A stretch of DNA of 64,000 nt from Paenalicyclobacillus ferrooxydans. Its GTDB lineage: Bacteria > Bacillota > Bacilli > Alicyclobacillales > Alicyclobacillaceae. Position 1 is the first letter of the stretch. Each line of letters opens with the position of its first letter. The notes under the pieces were generated by a model. The model was not told the DNA's origin and searched no databases. It worked only from the letters and a program-made list of their open reading frames with translations. Below are positions 18,711 through 28,356 of this stretch, one piece after another. The stretch is from NCBI RefSeq assembly GCF_001399675.1, contig NZ_LJCO01000054.1:37305-101304 (forward strand), in the 5' to 3' direction. Position numbers and translations under genes: made by a program.

Positions 18711-20060
18711 GTGCGAAGCTTCAGCTACGTTCCACATACTGAAAAGGACCGTGCGACAATGCTTGAATTCCTTGGCATTGCGGACACGGAAGCGTTGTTT
18801 GACGACATTCCCGAACAACTGCGGATGAAGCGTGCGTTGCAGTTGCGGCCGGCCATGTCAGAGCTCGAGCTAGAGCGGCATTTAGGCAAGCTGGCACAAC
18901 GAAACCAAGATGCTGGACAAGTCGTATCTTACTTGGGCGCAGGCAGCTATGAGCACTATCAACCGAGCGTTGTGGACGCCATTATCTCACGGTCCGAGTT
19001 TTATACGTCATACACACCTTATCAACCCGAAGTCAGCCAAGGCATGCTGCAGGCGATATTCGAGTATCAGACGATGGTATCTGAACTCACCGGGATGGAT
19101 ATTGCGAATGCGTCGATGTACGACGGGCCGACGGCCTTCGCTGAGGCGGGTATCGTTTGCTGTGCGCACACTCGACGTGACAAACTGGTCGTCGCTGGAA
19201 GTGTGCACCCGGAATACCGTGCTGTTCTCGACACTTACGCACGAGGACAGTCGATTGAAGTCGTGGCATTGCCGTCTGTTGCCGGTGTGGTTGATTCAGC
19301 AGCGTTGGCACAGGTCCTTGACGGCAGTGTGGCTGGCGTACTCATCCAGTATCCAAACTTCTTTGGTCGCGTGGAAGACGTGCGTGCCATCGCTGATGCA
19401 ACGCATGCGGTCGGAGCGGTGCTTGTTGTCAGCACATATCCGATTGCCTTAGGGCTACTGGAGACACCTGGTGCCTTGGGAGCAGACCTCGTGGTCGCAG
19501 AGGGTCAATCGCTTGGGAACCCAATGGCCTACGGCGGTCCGTATCTTGGGATTATGGCGGCCAAAAGAGACTTGATGCGCCGCCTTCCTGGTCGGATTGT
19601 CGGCCAGACGAGCGACCATGATGGGAGACGCGGTTTCGTGCTCACGTTGCAGGCTCGCGAACAACATATTCGCCGCGAAAAGGCATCCTCCAACATCTGC
19701 TCAAATCAGGCGTTGAATGCGCTTGCTGCAACCGTGTATATGTCTTACATGGGTCCCAACGGCATGAAGGAAGTTGCGCTGCAGAACTTCCATAAGGCTC
19801 ATTACTTGTACAACGCATTGAAGGCTCTTCCAGGTGTGAAAATACCGTTTGATGGGCCATTTTTTAACGAGTTTGTCGTGCAACTCCCAAAATCCGCGGC
19901 AGAAGTTCAAGATCAGTTGCTTCAAGACGGGATCCTGTTTGGCCTGAATCTCGGTACATTTTATCCGGATCTGGAAAACTGCGTGTTGATCAGCGTCACT
20001 GAGGTGCGGAGCCGGGAAGAACTGGACGAGACGGTCAGACGATTGGGGGAATTGCTGTGA
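18711..20060 (+). CDS. gcvPA: Glycine dehydrogenase (decarboxylating) subunit 1
   Basis: 449 residues; the N-terminal half of the P protein in organisms with a split enzyme. Typical segments are [49 protein letters not shown] and the substrate-side [11 protein letters not shown]. With the PLP-binding second subunit encoded next, it decarboxylates glycine and passes the aminomethyl group to the H protein. The GTG start is preceded by AGGAGGG, and its end overlaps gcvPB by GTGA. Confidence 0.96.
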   Translation: MRSFSYVPHTEKDRATMLEFLGIADTEALFDDIPEQLRMKRALQLRPAMSELELERHLGKLAQRNQDAGQVVSYLGAGSYEHYQPSVVDAIISRSEFYTSYTPYQPEVSQGMLQAIFEYQTMVSELTGMDIANASMYDGPTAFAEAGIVCCAHTRRDKLVVAGSVHPEYRAVLDTYARGQSIEVVALPSVAGVVDSAALAQVLDGSVAGVLIQYPNFFGRVEDVRAIADATHAVGAVLVVSTYPIALGLLETPGALGADLVVAEGQSLGNPMAYGGPYLGIMAAKRDLMRRLPGRIVGQTSDHDGRRGFVLTLQAREQHIRREKASSNICSNQALNALAATVYMSYMGPNGMKEVALQNFHKAHYLYNALKALPGVKIPFDGPFFNEFVVQLPKSAAEVQDQLLQDGILFGLNLGTFYPDLENCVLISVTEVRSREELDETVRRLGELL

Positions 20061-21523
20061 CGGTGCAAGTTCATGGCGACCAAAAACTGATTTTTGAAAT
20101 TGGTGAAACGGATCGCAAAGCATATACCTTGCCACAACTCGATGTACCAGAGAGCTCGGTCGGTGAGCTGAACGGGATGGTACGTACAAGCGCGCCAAGA
20201 TTGCCTGAACTCAGCGAAGTAGACGTGATTCGTCACTTTACTGCCCTGTCGACTCGCAATCACGGCGTCGATTCAGGTTTCTATCCACTCGGGTCGTGTA
20301 CGATGAAGTACAATCCAAAGCGCAATGAGCGGGCTGCCCGCTTACCAGGCTTTGCCCAAATCCACCCGTATCAACCGGAATCGACGGTTCAGGGTGCATT
20401 GCAACTCCTGTACGACCTCCAATTGGACTTGGCCGAGATCACAGGCATGGATGCTGTCAGCTTACAGCCAGCTGCTGGCGCTCAGGGTGAATGGACAGGT
20501 CTCACGATGATTTCTGCGTACCATAAGGAACGTGGTGAAGATCGCGATAAGGTGATTGTGCCTGACTCAGCGCATGGTACAAATCCGGCCAGTGTAACCA
20601 TGGCGGGGCTCAAAGCCGTCACGATTCCGTCAAACGCCGACGGCAGCGTGAACTTGGATGCTCTTCGTGCCGCAGTCGGTCCTGACACGGCTGCACTCAT
20701 GTTGACGAACCCGTCAACGCTGGGGTTGTTTGAGTCCCACATTCTTGAGATTGCAGAAATTGTTCATGAGGCCGGCGGCCTTTTGTACTACGATGGAGCC
20801 AACGCGAACGCGATTTTGGGATACGCAAGACCCGGTGACATGGGTTTTGACGTCGTGCATCTCAACTTGCACAAGACGTTTTCCACCCCTCACGGTGGCG
20901 GCGGACCGGGTGCCGGGCCTGTCGGGGTGAAATCGATCCTTGAAAAGTATCTGCCAAAACCGGTTGTCGGACGCCGGGAAGACGGCACGTTGTTCCTTGA
21001 CCATAACCGTCCTGATTCCATCGGTAAGGTTAAAGGTTTCTATGGAAACTTTGGCGTACTCGTACGAGCCTATGCGTACATTCGCACCATGGGACCCGAC
21101 GGATTAAAACGTGTTTCAGAACACGCTGTCTTGTCCGCAAACTATTTAATGCGTCGGCTTGAAGGTGCATATGACCTTCCGTTTGACGCTGTTTGTAAGC
21201 ACGAGTTTGTCCTGTCCGGGCGCCGGCAGAAGAAACTGGGTGTCAAGACGCTCGACATCGCGAAGCGACTGCTTGACTTTGGCGTGCATCCGCCGACAAT
21301 CTACTTTCCGCTCATTGTCGAAGAGTGCTTGATGATTGAGCCAACCGAAACGGAGAGCCTCGAGACGCTCGATGCATTTGCAGACATCATGCTGACCATC
21401 GCGAAAGAAGCTGAAGAAAGTCCCGATTTCGTCCGCAGTGCTCCACACAGTACCGTTGTTGGCAGGCTGGATGAAGTCACCGCGGCACGTAATCCGGTTT
21501 TGCGTTACAACTTTGCACAGTAA
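20057..21523 (+). CDS. gcvPB: Glycine dehydrogenase (decarboxylating) subunit 2
   Basis: 488 residues carrying the PLP site: Lys273 in [20 protein letters not shown]. The flexible Gly-rich loop follows directly, and [12 protein letters not shown] lies upstream. It completes the split P protein. The GTG start overlaps the gcvPA stop. The gene converges on a phosphatase gene with an 18-base overlap of coding ends and no obvious terminator between them. Confidence 0.97.
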   Translation: MTVQVHGDQKLIFEIGETDRKAYTLPQLDVPESSVGELNGMVRTSAPRLPELSEVDVIRHFTALSTRNHGVDSGFYPLGSCTMKYNPKRNERAARLPGFAQIHPYQPESTVQGALQLLYDLQLDLAEITGMDAVSLQPAAGAQGEWTGLTMISAYHKERGEDRDKVIVPDSAHGTNPASVTMAGLKAVTIPSNADGSVNLDALRAAVGPDTAALMLTNPSTLGLFESHILEIAEIVHEAGGLLYYDGANANAILGYARPGDMGFDVVHLNLHKTFSTPHGGGGPGAGPVGVKSILEKYLPKPVVGRREDGTLFLDHNRPDSIGKVKGFYGNFGVLVRAYAYIRTMGPDGLKRVSEHAVLSANYLMRRLEGAYDLPFDAVCKHEFVLSGRRQKKLGVKTLDIAKRLLDFGVHPPTIYFPLIVEECLMIEPTETESLETLDAFADIMLTIAKEAEESPDFVRSAPHSTVVGRLDEVTAARNPVLRYNFAQ

Positions 21524-22143
21524 GTTCCATGTTGAAACGGGTGATTTTGTCCGAGCTGTTTGAGGTGATCGGCCCAGTTGACGTGGACGGCGTGCAGATT
21601 CGATTGGTGCTGCCGAATCCGGGAGACACTGGTGTTTCTTAGAGATACGGCCTCTCTGTAGGACGACAAGTCGAGCAGGGCCCGGATTAAGGCTCCGTGC
21701 GTTACAATCAGCACACGGCCAGTCTGATGCCGGTTGCCCAAGTCGTTCAAAAACGCGAGAATTCGCTTGGATAAGTCGTCGTTTGATTCTGCCTCTGGGT
21801 CGTCCGACCTCACATGTGGAGACACACCGTGAGGTCGGACGACCTTTTGTTTCTGCACTTGATGCCGGATTTGTCCTTCGAGCGCGCCAAACCGTTTTTC
21901 ACGCAAGCGCTCGTCCACACGGATAGGAATGCCTGTGTACCCTTGTAAAATGGAGGCTGTAGTATGAGCACGTTGCAGGTCGCTCGTGTAGAGCGCAAGA
22001 AAAGGGATTCCATGCAGGTATCGACCAAGGGCATGTGCTTCTTCGATGCCTGCAGCGTTTAAAGGGATGTCTGTCCACCCTTGAACGCGGTGCTCCAGGT
22101 TCCAATTCGTTTGGCCATGCCGAACTACCCACAATTCCAGCAC
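21505..22143 (-). CDS. Histidine phosphatase family protein (phosphoglycerate mutase-like)
   Basis: 212 residues with the family signature RHGQTNWN (catalytic His9), an Arg in [16 protein letters not shown], the acid-donor region [12 protein letters not shown] and the second His in [11 protein letters not shown]. These enzymes range from cofactor-dependent phosphoglycerate mutase to broad-specificity phosphatases such as PhoE and cobalamin-pathway CobC. The sequence does not decide between them. It is transcribed against gcvPB and divergently from aroQ. Confidence 0.87.
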   Translation of the reverse strand: MLELWVVRHGQTNWNLEHRVQGWTDIPLNAAGIEEAHALGRYLHGIPFLALYTSDLQRAHTTASILQGYTGIPIRVDERLREKRFGALEGQIRHQVQKQKVVRPHGVSPHVRSDDPEAESNDDLSKRILAFLNDLGNRHQTGRVLIVTHGALIRALLDLSSYREAVSLRNTSVSRIRQHQSNLHAVHVNWADHLKQLGQNHPFQHGTYCAKL

Positions 22144-22256
22144 ATCTTTTCCTCCTTTATTCGACGAGATGGTTATTTCCAGTATATCTGCGTGTGTGTT
22201 ACAATGTCATCGATTTGCGTCAAAGCCCAGAACGCCTCTGGAAAGGACGAATCTGC

Positions 22257-22784
22257 TTGAACGGACAGCCCACGATTCTGTTGGTGAACGGACCGAACCT
22301 GAACCGTCTTGGTGCCCGTGAACCCGGCATATATGGCAGCGAAACCTTGCCGCAGGTGGTCAACCGAGTCAGGCAGTTGGCAATGGCACAAGGTATAAGC
22401 GTGGTTGATAAGCAAACGAATTCAGAAGGTGTAATGATTGACTTCTTGCAGGAGAATGCTCCTTGTGCGGATGGCGTCATTATCAACCCTGGGGCATTTG
22501 CACATTACAGCTACGCTTTGCGAGACTGTCTGGCGGACGTGGGGGCGCACTGCCCAATTGTGGAGGTGCACATATCCAATGTCCATCAACGGGAAGCGTT
22601 TCGCCATGAGTCTGTACTGGCCGCTGTGGTGACGGGTCAAATTGTCGGACTAGGCACAAGAGGGTACGACCTTGCTCTACAATTCCTGTTGACACGAATC
22701 GTGCATCGGGGTGCAGAGCAGCCAGGCCCTTCAGAGTCACAGCAAACATCGATATCCGAACTTTCGCAGGAGGGAACAAAGTGA
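22257..22784 (+). CDS. aroQ: 3-dehydroquinate dehydratase, type II
   Basis: Dodecameric-type dehydroquinase. The motif [17 protein letters not shown] includes the catalytic Tyr; [48 protein letters not shown] and [11 protein letters not shown] follow. It converts dehydroquinate to dehydroshikimate. The TTG start follows GAAAGGA. The core is the usual roughly 148 residues, but about 25 extra C-terminal residues (after HRGAEQ, rich in Ser/Gln/Glu) extend to the efp start, which overlaps by GTGA. Confidence 0.94.
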   Translation: MNGQPTILLVNGPNLNRLGAREPGIYGSETLPQVVNRVRQLAMAQGISVVDKQTNSEGVMIDFLQENAPCADGVIINPGAFAHYSYALRDCLADVGAHCPIVEVHISNVHQREAFRHESVLAAVVTGQIVGLGTRGYDLALQFLLTRIVHRGAEQPGPSESQQTSISELSQEGTK

Positions 22785-23338
22785 TTTCAAGCAACGATTT
22801 TCGTACAGGCACAACCATTGAAGTAGATGGCAATATTTTTCGAGTCATTGAGTTTATGCACGTTAAGCCGGGCAAAGGCGCAGCGTTCGTTCGAACCAAG
22901 TTGAAGAATGTAAAAACGGGGGCAGTTCGCGAGCAGACGTTCCGAGCAGGTGAGAAGGTTCCTCGCGCCAGGATTGAGACGCGGGAAATGCAGTACCTGT
23001 ACAACGACGGTGAACTGTACACCTTTATGGATACTGAAACCTATGAACAGTTGACAATTCAAAAGGGTTCACTTGAGTATGAACTGAACTTCCTGAAAGA
23101 AAACATGAATTGTTATGTTGTTATGCATGATGGAGCGAGTATCGGTATCGACTTGCCAAACACGGTCGAACTTGAAGTCGTAAGCACAGAACCTGGCATC
23201 AAGGGAGACACTGCTACAGGCGGCAGCAAGCCTGCGACTGTAGAGACTGGGTATACACTACAGGTTCCGTTCTTCATTAATGAAGGCGACCGGCTCATCA
23301 TCGACACTCGCTCGGGTGCCTACGTATCCCGTGCGTAA
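22781..23338 (+). CDS. efp: Translation elongation factor P
   Basis: 185 residues; [20 protein letters not shown] is the EF-P N-terminal KOW-like domain. The tip motif KPGKGAAF places the modifiable Lys32. The two OB domains end in [21 protein letters not shown], a near-invariant tail. EF-P relieves stalling at polyproline. The GTG start overlaps aroQ, and a strong terminator follows. aroQ-efp directly upstream of spoIIIAA is conserved Bacillales gene order. Confidence 0.98.
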   Translation: MISSNDFRTGTTIEVDGNIFRVIEFMHVKPGKGAAFVRTKLKNVKTGAVREQTFRAGEKVPRARIETREMQYLYNDGELYTFMDTETYEQLTIQKGSLEYELNFLKENMNCYVVMHDGASIGIDLPNTVELEVVSTEPGIKGDTATGGSKPATVETGYTLQVPFFINEGDRLIIDTRSGAYVSRA

Positions 23339-23355
23339 TATCAGACAGAACAATT

Positions 23356-23384
23356 GGCGTGCCTACTACTGGCACGCCTTTTTT
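23356..23384 (+). terminator. Rho-independent terminator after efp
   Basis: GGCGTGCC and GGCACGCC pair perfectly around TACTACT and are followed by six T. Confidence 0.93.
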
Positions 23385-23416
23385 CATGCCAACCCCCAAA
23401 AGAGGCACCTCACCTT

Positions 23417-23524
23417 TTAGGCCCGAGATTTGTTTTTGCTGAAAAAACTAAATACCAGGAACATCAACAACACGAAGATGACAAGAAAAACAACAATCCA
23501 TCGGATCATCACTGCAATATCCAA
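23417..23524 (-). CDS. Small single-pass membrane protein (35 aa)
   Basis: On the minus strand an AAAGGAGGT site lies six bases before a TTG. The resulting 35-residue peptide has one long hydrophobic stretch (IRWIVVFLVIFVLLMFLVFS) and a basic tail (KNKSRA). The good ribosome site, compact size and position in the efp-spoIIIAA gap, facing against both neighbours, support a real small gene. No family is recognised; it is not the larger YqhV found at this place in B. subtilis. The expected topology is a single helix with a positive C-terminal tail. Confidence 0.55.
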   Translation of the reverse strand: MDIAVMIRWIVVFLVIFVLLMFLVFSFFSKNKSRA

Positions 23525-23705
23525 CGGTAGACCTCCTTTTGTCCGTGATGGACTCCACAAAAAGCAGCACCAGAGAACCCTCCTGTATCTCCCTATGGTC
23601 ATCAAATGAATCAAACTCGCCCGCTGTTACGGCGCCTATCCTGCAGGTAGGCATACTCCCCGGTGCCCGTCCATATACATGGACTAACTGGGAGGTGGAC
23701 AAAGA

Positions 23706-24734
23706 GTGATTGATCAGGTCGATGAGACCTCTGCCCGGCGCACTTGGGAGCAGGTCTTTCACGTCTGTCCACCAGACATTCGGGGACGGCTCGAGAGTCT
23801 TGACCCAGCATACCTGCGCCGCATCGAAGAAGTTCGGCTGCGGCTTGGTCAGCCCGTTCAGTTGGCAGGCTGGGGTTTTGACAGGTTCCTCGGAGAAGCC
23901 GGAGACGTGACAACGGACCCGAGGAGTGGCTTCTTGGTGACGGAAGATCACCTGGCTCGCGTGATTCAGGGTGTGACCCAGGCGTCCTTGTATGCGGTGG
24001 AAGATGATTTGAAAAAAGGCTTTGTGACGATGCAAGGCGGCCACCGTGTCGGTATTGCGGGCAGAGCCGTACTCGGCAACCGAGGAGAGATAAAGGCGGT
24101 TCGGTCTATTTTCTCCGTAAACATCCGAGTGGCAAGAGAGCGGCACGGAGTTGCCTCTCAACTTGCAAAATACACCGTTGACAAAGAGAACGGAAGGCCG
24201 CTGAGCGTACTTCTAATTTCTCCGCCCCAATGCGGCAAGACAACTCTGCTGCGCGATTTGGCGAGACTGTGGAGTTGGGGCATTATCGCGCCAGGTATTC
24301 CGGGGGCCAAGGTGTCCATTGTGGATGAGCGTTCTGAGCTGGCTGGCAGTGTAGACGGACGGCCGCAGTTCGACATCGGTCCGCGAACCGACCTTCTTGA
24401 CGCCTGTCCAAAAGCAGAGGGCATGCGCATTGCCATCCGCAGCTTGTCACCAGCGGTCCTCGTAACCGATGAGATCGGTCATGAAGAAGACGCGAGAGCA
24501 ATCATGGATGCCACACATGCGGGGGTCGCAGTCGTTACTTCAGTGCACGCAGGGTCGGTGGAGCAGTGGAGACAACGACCTGCGATGGAAGGATTGTTTC
24601 AGTCCCGGGCTTTTGACAGGTACGTCTTGATTGGCAGACAGGACGGTCCTGGAACGATTCTCCGGATTGAGGATGCAGACCAACATGTGCTGTACAGACG
24701 AGCCTCCTCTAGTAAAAGGGTGGACCTACGTTGA
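23706..24734 (+). CDS. spoIIIAA: Stage III sporulation protein AA (ATPase)
   Basis: 342 residues related to secretion ATPases. The N-terminal region contains VEEVRLRLGQPV-like sequence (EEVRLRLGQPVQ). Then come Walker A SPPQCGKTTLLRD, Walker B region VLVTDEIGHEEDARA and CGVA/VVTSVHAGS. In the mother cell it energises the SpoIIIA-SpoIIQ channel that keeps the forespore active. The start is GTG after GGGAGGTGG. It is first of eight tightly spaced genes; I could not identify a convincing sigma-E promoter. Confidence 0.95.
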   Translation: MIDQVDETSARRTWEQVFHVCPPDIRGRLESLDPAYLRRIEEVRLRLGQPVQLAGWGFDRFLGEAGDVTTDPRSGFLVTEDHLARVIQGVTQASLYAVEDDLKKGFVTMQGGHRVGIAGRAVLGNRGEIKAVRSIFSVNIRVARERHGVASQLAKYTVDKENGRPLSVLLISPPQCGKTTLLRDLARLWSWGIIAPGIPGAKVSIVDERSELAGSVDGRPQFDIGPRTDLLDACPKAEGMRIAIRSLSPAVLVTDEIGHEEDARAIMDATHAGVAVVTSVHAGSVEQWRQRPAMEGLFQSRAFDRYVLIGRQDGPGTILRIEDADQHVLYRRASSSKRVDLR

Positions 24735-25246
24735 TCAAGTTAATTGGCTGCGCACTGATTGTCGTTGCAACGAGTGCCATTGGGTTTCGAGTGGCAAGGG
24801 TGTATCGTGAGCGTCCGAGGGAATTACTCCTGCTGATTGAGGCTTTGAGGTTGTTGCGCGCTGAAATTGAATACACCGCAACTCCATTGCCGCAGGCTCT
24901 CAAAAATGTGGGTGCACGGATGCACAGCCCGGTAAACATTGTTTTTAACACAACGGCGGACGAATTGTCCGGAGCAGATGTTACCGTCGGGGAAGCACTG
25001 GCGGCGGGGGTGCGTGCATGTCGACAGAAGGCTCATTTGACAGATGCGGACTTCACTGCCCTTGCCGTGTTTGGCCGAACCCTTGGTACATCTGACCTTC
25101 TACACCAGAGTCAACAGTTTGAGGCCACACTCGCACAGTTAGAGTCTGCCCAAAAAGGTGCCGCTGAGGACCGACGTCGGTACGAACGCATGTGGCAATA
25201 TATCGGCGTGTTGGCAGGACTGTTCATTGTCATCCTGCTGTATTAA
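24731..25246 (+). CDS. spoIIIAB: Stage III sporulation protein AB
   Basis: 171 residues with an N-terminal membrane helix (LIGCALIVVATSAIGFRVA), a mostly helical middle (RPRELLLLIEALRLLRAEIEYT) and a C-terminal membrane helix (YIGVLAGLFIVILLY). The topology resembles GspF-type platform proteins, the proposed role of SpoIIIAB. The TTG start overlaps the spoIIIAA stop. Confidence 0.93.
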   Translation: MIKLIGCALIVVATSAIGFRVARVYRERPRELLLLIEALRLLRAEIEYTATPLPQALKNVGARMHSPVNIVFNTTADELSGADVTVGEALAAGVRACRQKAHLTDADFTALAVFGRTLGTSDLLHQSQQFEATLAQLESAQKGAAEDRRRYERMWQYIGVLAGLFIVILLY

Positions 25247-25278
25247 AAGTCTATCGACTAGGGATGGAGGGACTATGG

Positions 25279-25482
25279 GTGACTCCGGAAATTCGAGCAA
25301 TCTTCCAAATCGCAGGGATTGGGTTTTTAGTGGCCATCTTACATACCATTCTCAAGCAGAGTGGTAAAGAAGAGTTTGCAAACTGGACAACATTTGTCGG
25401 ATTTGTAGCAGTGTTTGTCATCGTAATTGGATACGTGGACCACTTGTACAGTGAGATCCAGCGAGTCTTCCTCCAAATGTAG
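25279..25482 (+). CDS. spoIIIAC: Stage III sporulation protein AC
   Basis: 67 residues with two membrane helices. The IFQIAGIGFLVAILHTILKQSGK segment (split across positions 7-29) is characteristic of the family. The GTG at 25279 follows ATGGAGGG with seven bases between and gives the standard length; an open frame extends further upstream without a ribosome site. It is a small membrane component of the SpoIIIA complex. Confidence 0.93.
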   Translation: MTPEIRAIFQIAGIGFLVAILHTILKQSGKEEFANWTTFVGFVAVFVIVIGYVDHLYSEIQRVFLQM

Positions 25483-25878
25483 GTGATGTCTTTGCATATT
25501 CTGCAGCTCGTCGGCATCGGCCTTACGGCAACAGTATTGGTTTCCGTCTTGCGACCGCATGCGCCCCAGTTTGCGATGATGGTTGGATTGCTAGCGGGTA
25601 TCGTGCTTCTGGTAGCAGTGGTGCAGAATATGCACTCTGTCATCAAGACTCTGACAGACCTTTCTGCTGCTGCAAACGTGAATCAGGGATTTATGGCCAC
25701 CGTGCTCAGAATCATCGGGATCGCGTACATCGTCGAATTTGCAGCCCAAGTGGCCCGTGACGCTAAGGAAGGTGCATTAGCCGGAAAAATTGAGTTGGCT
25801 GGGAAAGTCGGGATTGTGATTTTAGCTCTGCCGATTATCACCGGTGTCATCGATTCATTGGTACGTATGTTGCCGTAG
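25483..25878 (+). CDS. spoIIIAD: Stage III sporulation protein AD
   Basis: About 131 residues with three to four membrane helices, typical SpoIIIAD: LRPHAPQFAMMVGLLAGIVLL and FAAQVARDAKEGALAGKIELAGK. The start may be GTG 25483, ATG 25486 or TTG 25492; the last is best spaced from AGGTG. It follows spoIIIAC without a gap. Confidence 0.93.
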   Translation: MMSLHILQLVGIGLTATVLVSVLRPHAPQFAMMVGLLAGIVLLVAVVQNMHSVIKTLTDLSAAANVNQGFMATVLRIIGIAYIVEFAAQVARDAKEGALAGKIELAGKVGIVILALPIITGVIDSLVRMLP

Positions 25879-25903
25879 AGGCCCGGGACGGAGGTTGAAG
25901 ACA

Positions 25904-27187
25904 TTGCGACGGTTCCTTGTTTCATTCCTTCTCACGCTGTTCGCATGCATCCTGTTTATCCAGCCGGCCTTCGCGGACGTGGGTCAGTCAGGAACGACCG
26001 GTCAGCCTCCGCCGTCGTCAGCCACACAGAGTGGAACCCTGACTGCTCAAAGTTCGAACAACTCTGTTCAGAGTGGGCAGTCCCCTGGCACGGAGTCGTT
26101 GAACCAAGTAGCCCAGTCGCAGCTCGACAGCCTGCCAACCGGCGTGATCGAACAATACTGGAACTCTCTGCAGCAGCAGTATGGTGGATACCTCCCGGAC
26201 GCCCAGAGCGGCAATATCATCCGGTCAATTCTCGAAAACGGTGGCTGGAATCTCCATGGACTGATACATGGCATCTTACGCTACTTCTTCTCAGAAGTCT
26301 TTGACAACATTCGACTGCTTGGAGCCATCCTGCTCCTGAGCGTCCTTGCCGTGATTTTACAGTCCCTGCAGTCAGCGTTTGAACAGCAGACGGTTAGTCA
26401 GATTGCCTATGCTGTGATTTTCTTTGTATTGATTGGACTGGCCATCGGGTCGTTTACGGAAGCGGTGGGGTACGCCAAGCACGCCATTCAATCGATGACA
26501 GACTTCATGCTTGCTACGGTCCCTCTTGTTGTCACGTTGATGGCTGCTTCGGGAGCCGTAACGTCCGCTGCCTTCTTTCAACCCATGCTTGTGTTCGCTG
26601 TGCATCTTATCAGCAACGTGATTTTCTTGTTTGTATTTCCAATGATCTTTTTCGCTGCCATCCTCGACTTGGTCAGCAGTTTGTCACCCCGGTATCAAGT
26701 GACAAGGTTGGCTGGATTTTTTCGAACTGCGGGCGTCGCCACACTAGGTTTATGTCTAAGTGCATTCCTTGGGGTTGCAAGTGTCCAGGGGCTTGGCAAG
26801 GGCGTTGCTGATGGCGTAACACTGCGGTTGGCCAAGTTCTCAGTCAACACATTCGTTCCGATAGTTGGGAAGGCCATGTCTGACGCCGCCGAGACAGTTG
26901 TCAGCGCCTCGATGTTGGTGAAAAACGCTGTCGGGGTAGCAGGTTTGTTGATTGTGCTGTGTCTGGCTTTATTCCCTGCTTTAAAGATCCTCGCTTTGTC
27001 GATGATTTACAACGGCAGTGCGGCACTGATGCAACCTCTTGGTGATGGACCGATGGTGAAGACCCTAGGGTCTCTAAGCAAGACTCTCGTGTTGGTGTTT
27101 GCTTGCGTAGCAGCAGTGGCTCTCATGTTCTTTATGGCCATTTGCATCTTACTCTTGTCAGCAAATATTGCGGTGGTGATGTCATGA
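25904..27187 (+). CDS. spoIIIAE: Stage III sporulation protein AE
   Basis: About 427 residues with a cleavable-looking signal peptide (MRRFLVSFLLTLFACILFIQ, then PAFA before DVGQ). A Ser/Gln-rich linker and a large multi-pass membrane domain of about seven helices follow; the latter holds the LDLVSSLSPRYQVTRLAGF and KLPIVGKAMSDAAETV-like features of SpoIIIAE (here FVPIVGKAMSDAAETV). It is the largest membrane subunit of the channel. The TTG at 25904 is preferred because GGAGG lies upstream and it gives a sensible signal peptide. Confidence 0.93.
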   Translation: MRRFLVSFLLTLFACILFIQPAFADVGQSGTTGQPPPSSATQSGTLTAQSSNNSVQSGQSPGTESLNQVAQSQLDSLPTGVIEQYWNSLQQQYGGYLPDAQSGNIIRSILENGGWNLHGLIHGILRYFFSEVFDNIRLLGAILLLSVLAVILQSLQSAFEQQTVSQIAYAVIFFVLIGLAIGSFTEAVGYAKHAIQSMTDFMLATVPLVVTLMAASGAVTSAAFFQPMLVFAVHLISNVIFLFVFPMIFFAAILDLVSSLSPRYQVTRLAGFFRTAGVATLGLCLSAFLGVASVQGLGKGVADGVTLRLAKFSVNTFVPIVGKAMSDAAETVVSASMLVKNAVGVAGLLIVLCLALFPALKILALSMIYNGSAALMQPLGDGPMVKTLGSLSKTLVLVFACVAAVALMFFMAICILLLSANIAVVMS

Positions 27188-27699
27188 CGGTTATCGGGGG
27201 GTGGTTAAGGCAAATCATACTCATCATTTTTCTCGCAATCCTGGCAGACTTCCTGTTGCCAACGAAATCGATGCAAAAGTACGTACGGATGGTCATGGGG
27301 TTGGCTGTCATCGCAGCAATGCTGCAACCGGTTATGCCGCTGTTCCAGGGGGGATGGGCGAACCAATTGGCCGAGAAGGCCACGAGCGAAATCCTGAGTA
27401 GTCCCTCCTCAACCCATACGAGACAAAGCTACGATGTTTCGAACCTCAAACAGCAGTTTCAGACTGAGCAATCGAATGAAGAGGTCGCACTGCTTGAGCA
27501 AAGGCTCAAGGTTGCGGTTGCAGACGCATGCAACTGCACTGTAACCGCTGTGCAGGTTGCCACAGACAATACAGGAATGGTTCGCTCGGTTACAGTGGAA
27601 ACCCCGAACGCAAACCAATCTCAAACTCGAGATGTCATTATCCAGTATCTTACAGTCCAGTTAGCGCTCTCGAAGGACCAGATAAAAGTGGTCAATTGA
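27184..27699 (+). CDS. spoIIIAF: Stage III sporulation protein AF
   Basis: 171 residues: two N-terminal membrane helices (IILIIFLAILADFLLP and MVMGLAVIAAMLQPVMPLF) and a soluble C-terminal domain ending in YLTVQLALSKDQIKVVN. Its ATG overlaps the spoIIIAE stop (ATGA). Length and topology match SpoIIIAF. Confidence 0.92.
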   Translation: MTVIGGWLRQIILIIFLAILADFLLPTKSMQKYVRMVMGLAVIAAMLQPVMPLFQGGWANQLAEKATSEILSSPSSTHTRQSYDVSNLKQQFQTEQSNEEVALLEQRLKVAVADACNCTVTAVQVATDNTGMVRSVTVETPNANQSQTRDVIIQYLTVQLALSKDQIKVVN

Positions 27700-27720
27700 C
27701 TGAGAAGGGGGGGAGTTCTT

Positions 27721-28335
27721 CTGGATTTCAAGACCATTTTACAGAACAAGTGGTTGTTGTTGCTCGGTGCCTTGGGTGTGCTGTTTATTCTCGTCGGTTC
27801 GTTTTGGAAAAGCGGCGCTGCCGCTGTATCGACCATAGGCTCGGGACCTAGTTCGACTTCGGCTTCGACTTCGACGGCGGCCAGCATCAGCTCAACCAAC
27901 GGTTCAGGCGGGCCTTCAAGCAGCTCAGACCCCATCTTGCAGATGGAGACGAACTACGACAACCAGTTAACACAGATTATCGACCAACTGCAAGGTGTCA
28001 ACAGCGCGGTTGTCATGGTGACGCTCGACTCTACCAACCAACTTTCTGTCGCGAGTAATGAGCGACAAACAACGCAGACCCAAAAAGGAACTGCAGGACA
28101 GTCTTCCTCGCAGTCTACGACAGAGGACAACTCTGTTTTTACGCAGCACACTGCAGATGGAAGTACGATTCCTTTCGTTACATCACAGCAGTCCCCGAAG
28201 GTTCGCGGGGTAGTCGTTTTGGTGAATGCAAAAGATTTCTTCGTAGCAAAAGCAGAAATCATTGACGCAATTGGTCATGTGTTGGACGTGCCTGCATATA
28301 AAATTAGCGTAGAGCCAAAAAGGAGTAATCCTTAG
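27721..28335 (+). CDS. spoIIIAG: Stage III sporulation protein AG, probable CTG start
   Basis: SpoIIIAG forms a large secretin-like ring in the intermembrane space. Seen here are a short cytoplasmic part (DFKTILQNKW), one membrane helix (LLLLGALGVLFILVGSFW), a Ser/Thr-rich linker and the ring-building domain (KVRGVVVLVNAKDFFVAKAE region). No ATG, GTG or TTG occurs in this frame between the upstream stop at 27697 and TTG 27754, which would cut into the membrane helix. CTG 27721 lies six bases after a GGGGGGGAG site and restores the normal N-terminus, giving about 204 residues. Confidence 0.88.
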   Translation: MDFKTILQNKWLLLLGALGVLFILVGSFWKSGAAAVSTIGSGPSSTSASTSTAASISSTNGSGGPSSSSDPILQMETNYDNQLTQIIDQLQGVNSAVVMVTLDSTNQLSVASNERQTTQTQKGTAGQSSSQSTTEDNSVFTQHTADGSTIPFVTSQQSPKVRGVVVLVNAKDFFVAKAEIIDAIGHVLDVPAYKISVEPKRSNP

Positions 28336-28356
28336 AAGATTGGGAGGAATGTGCAA

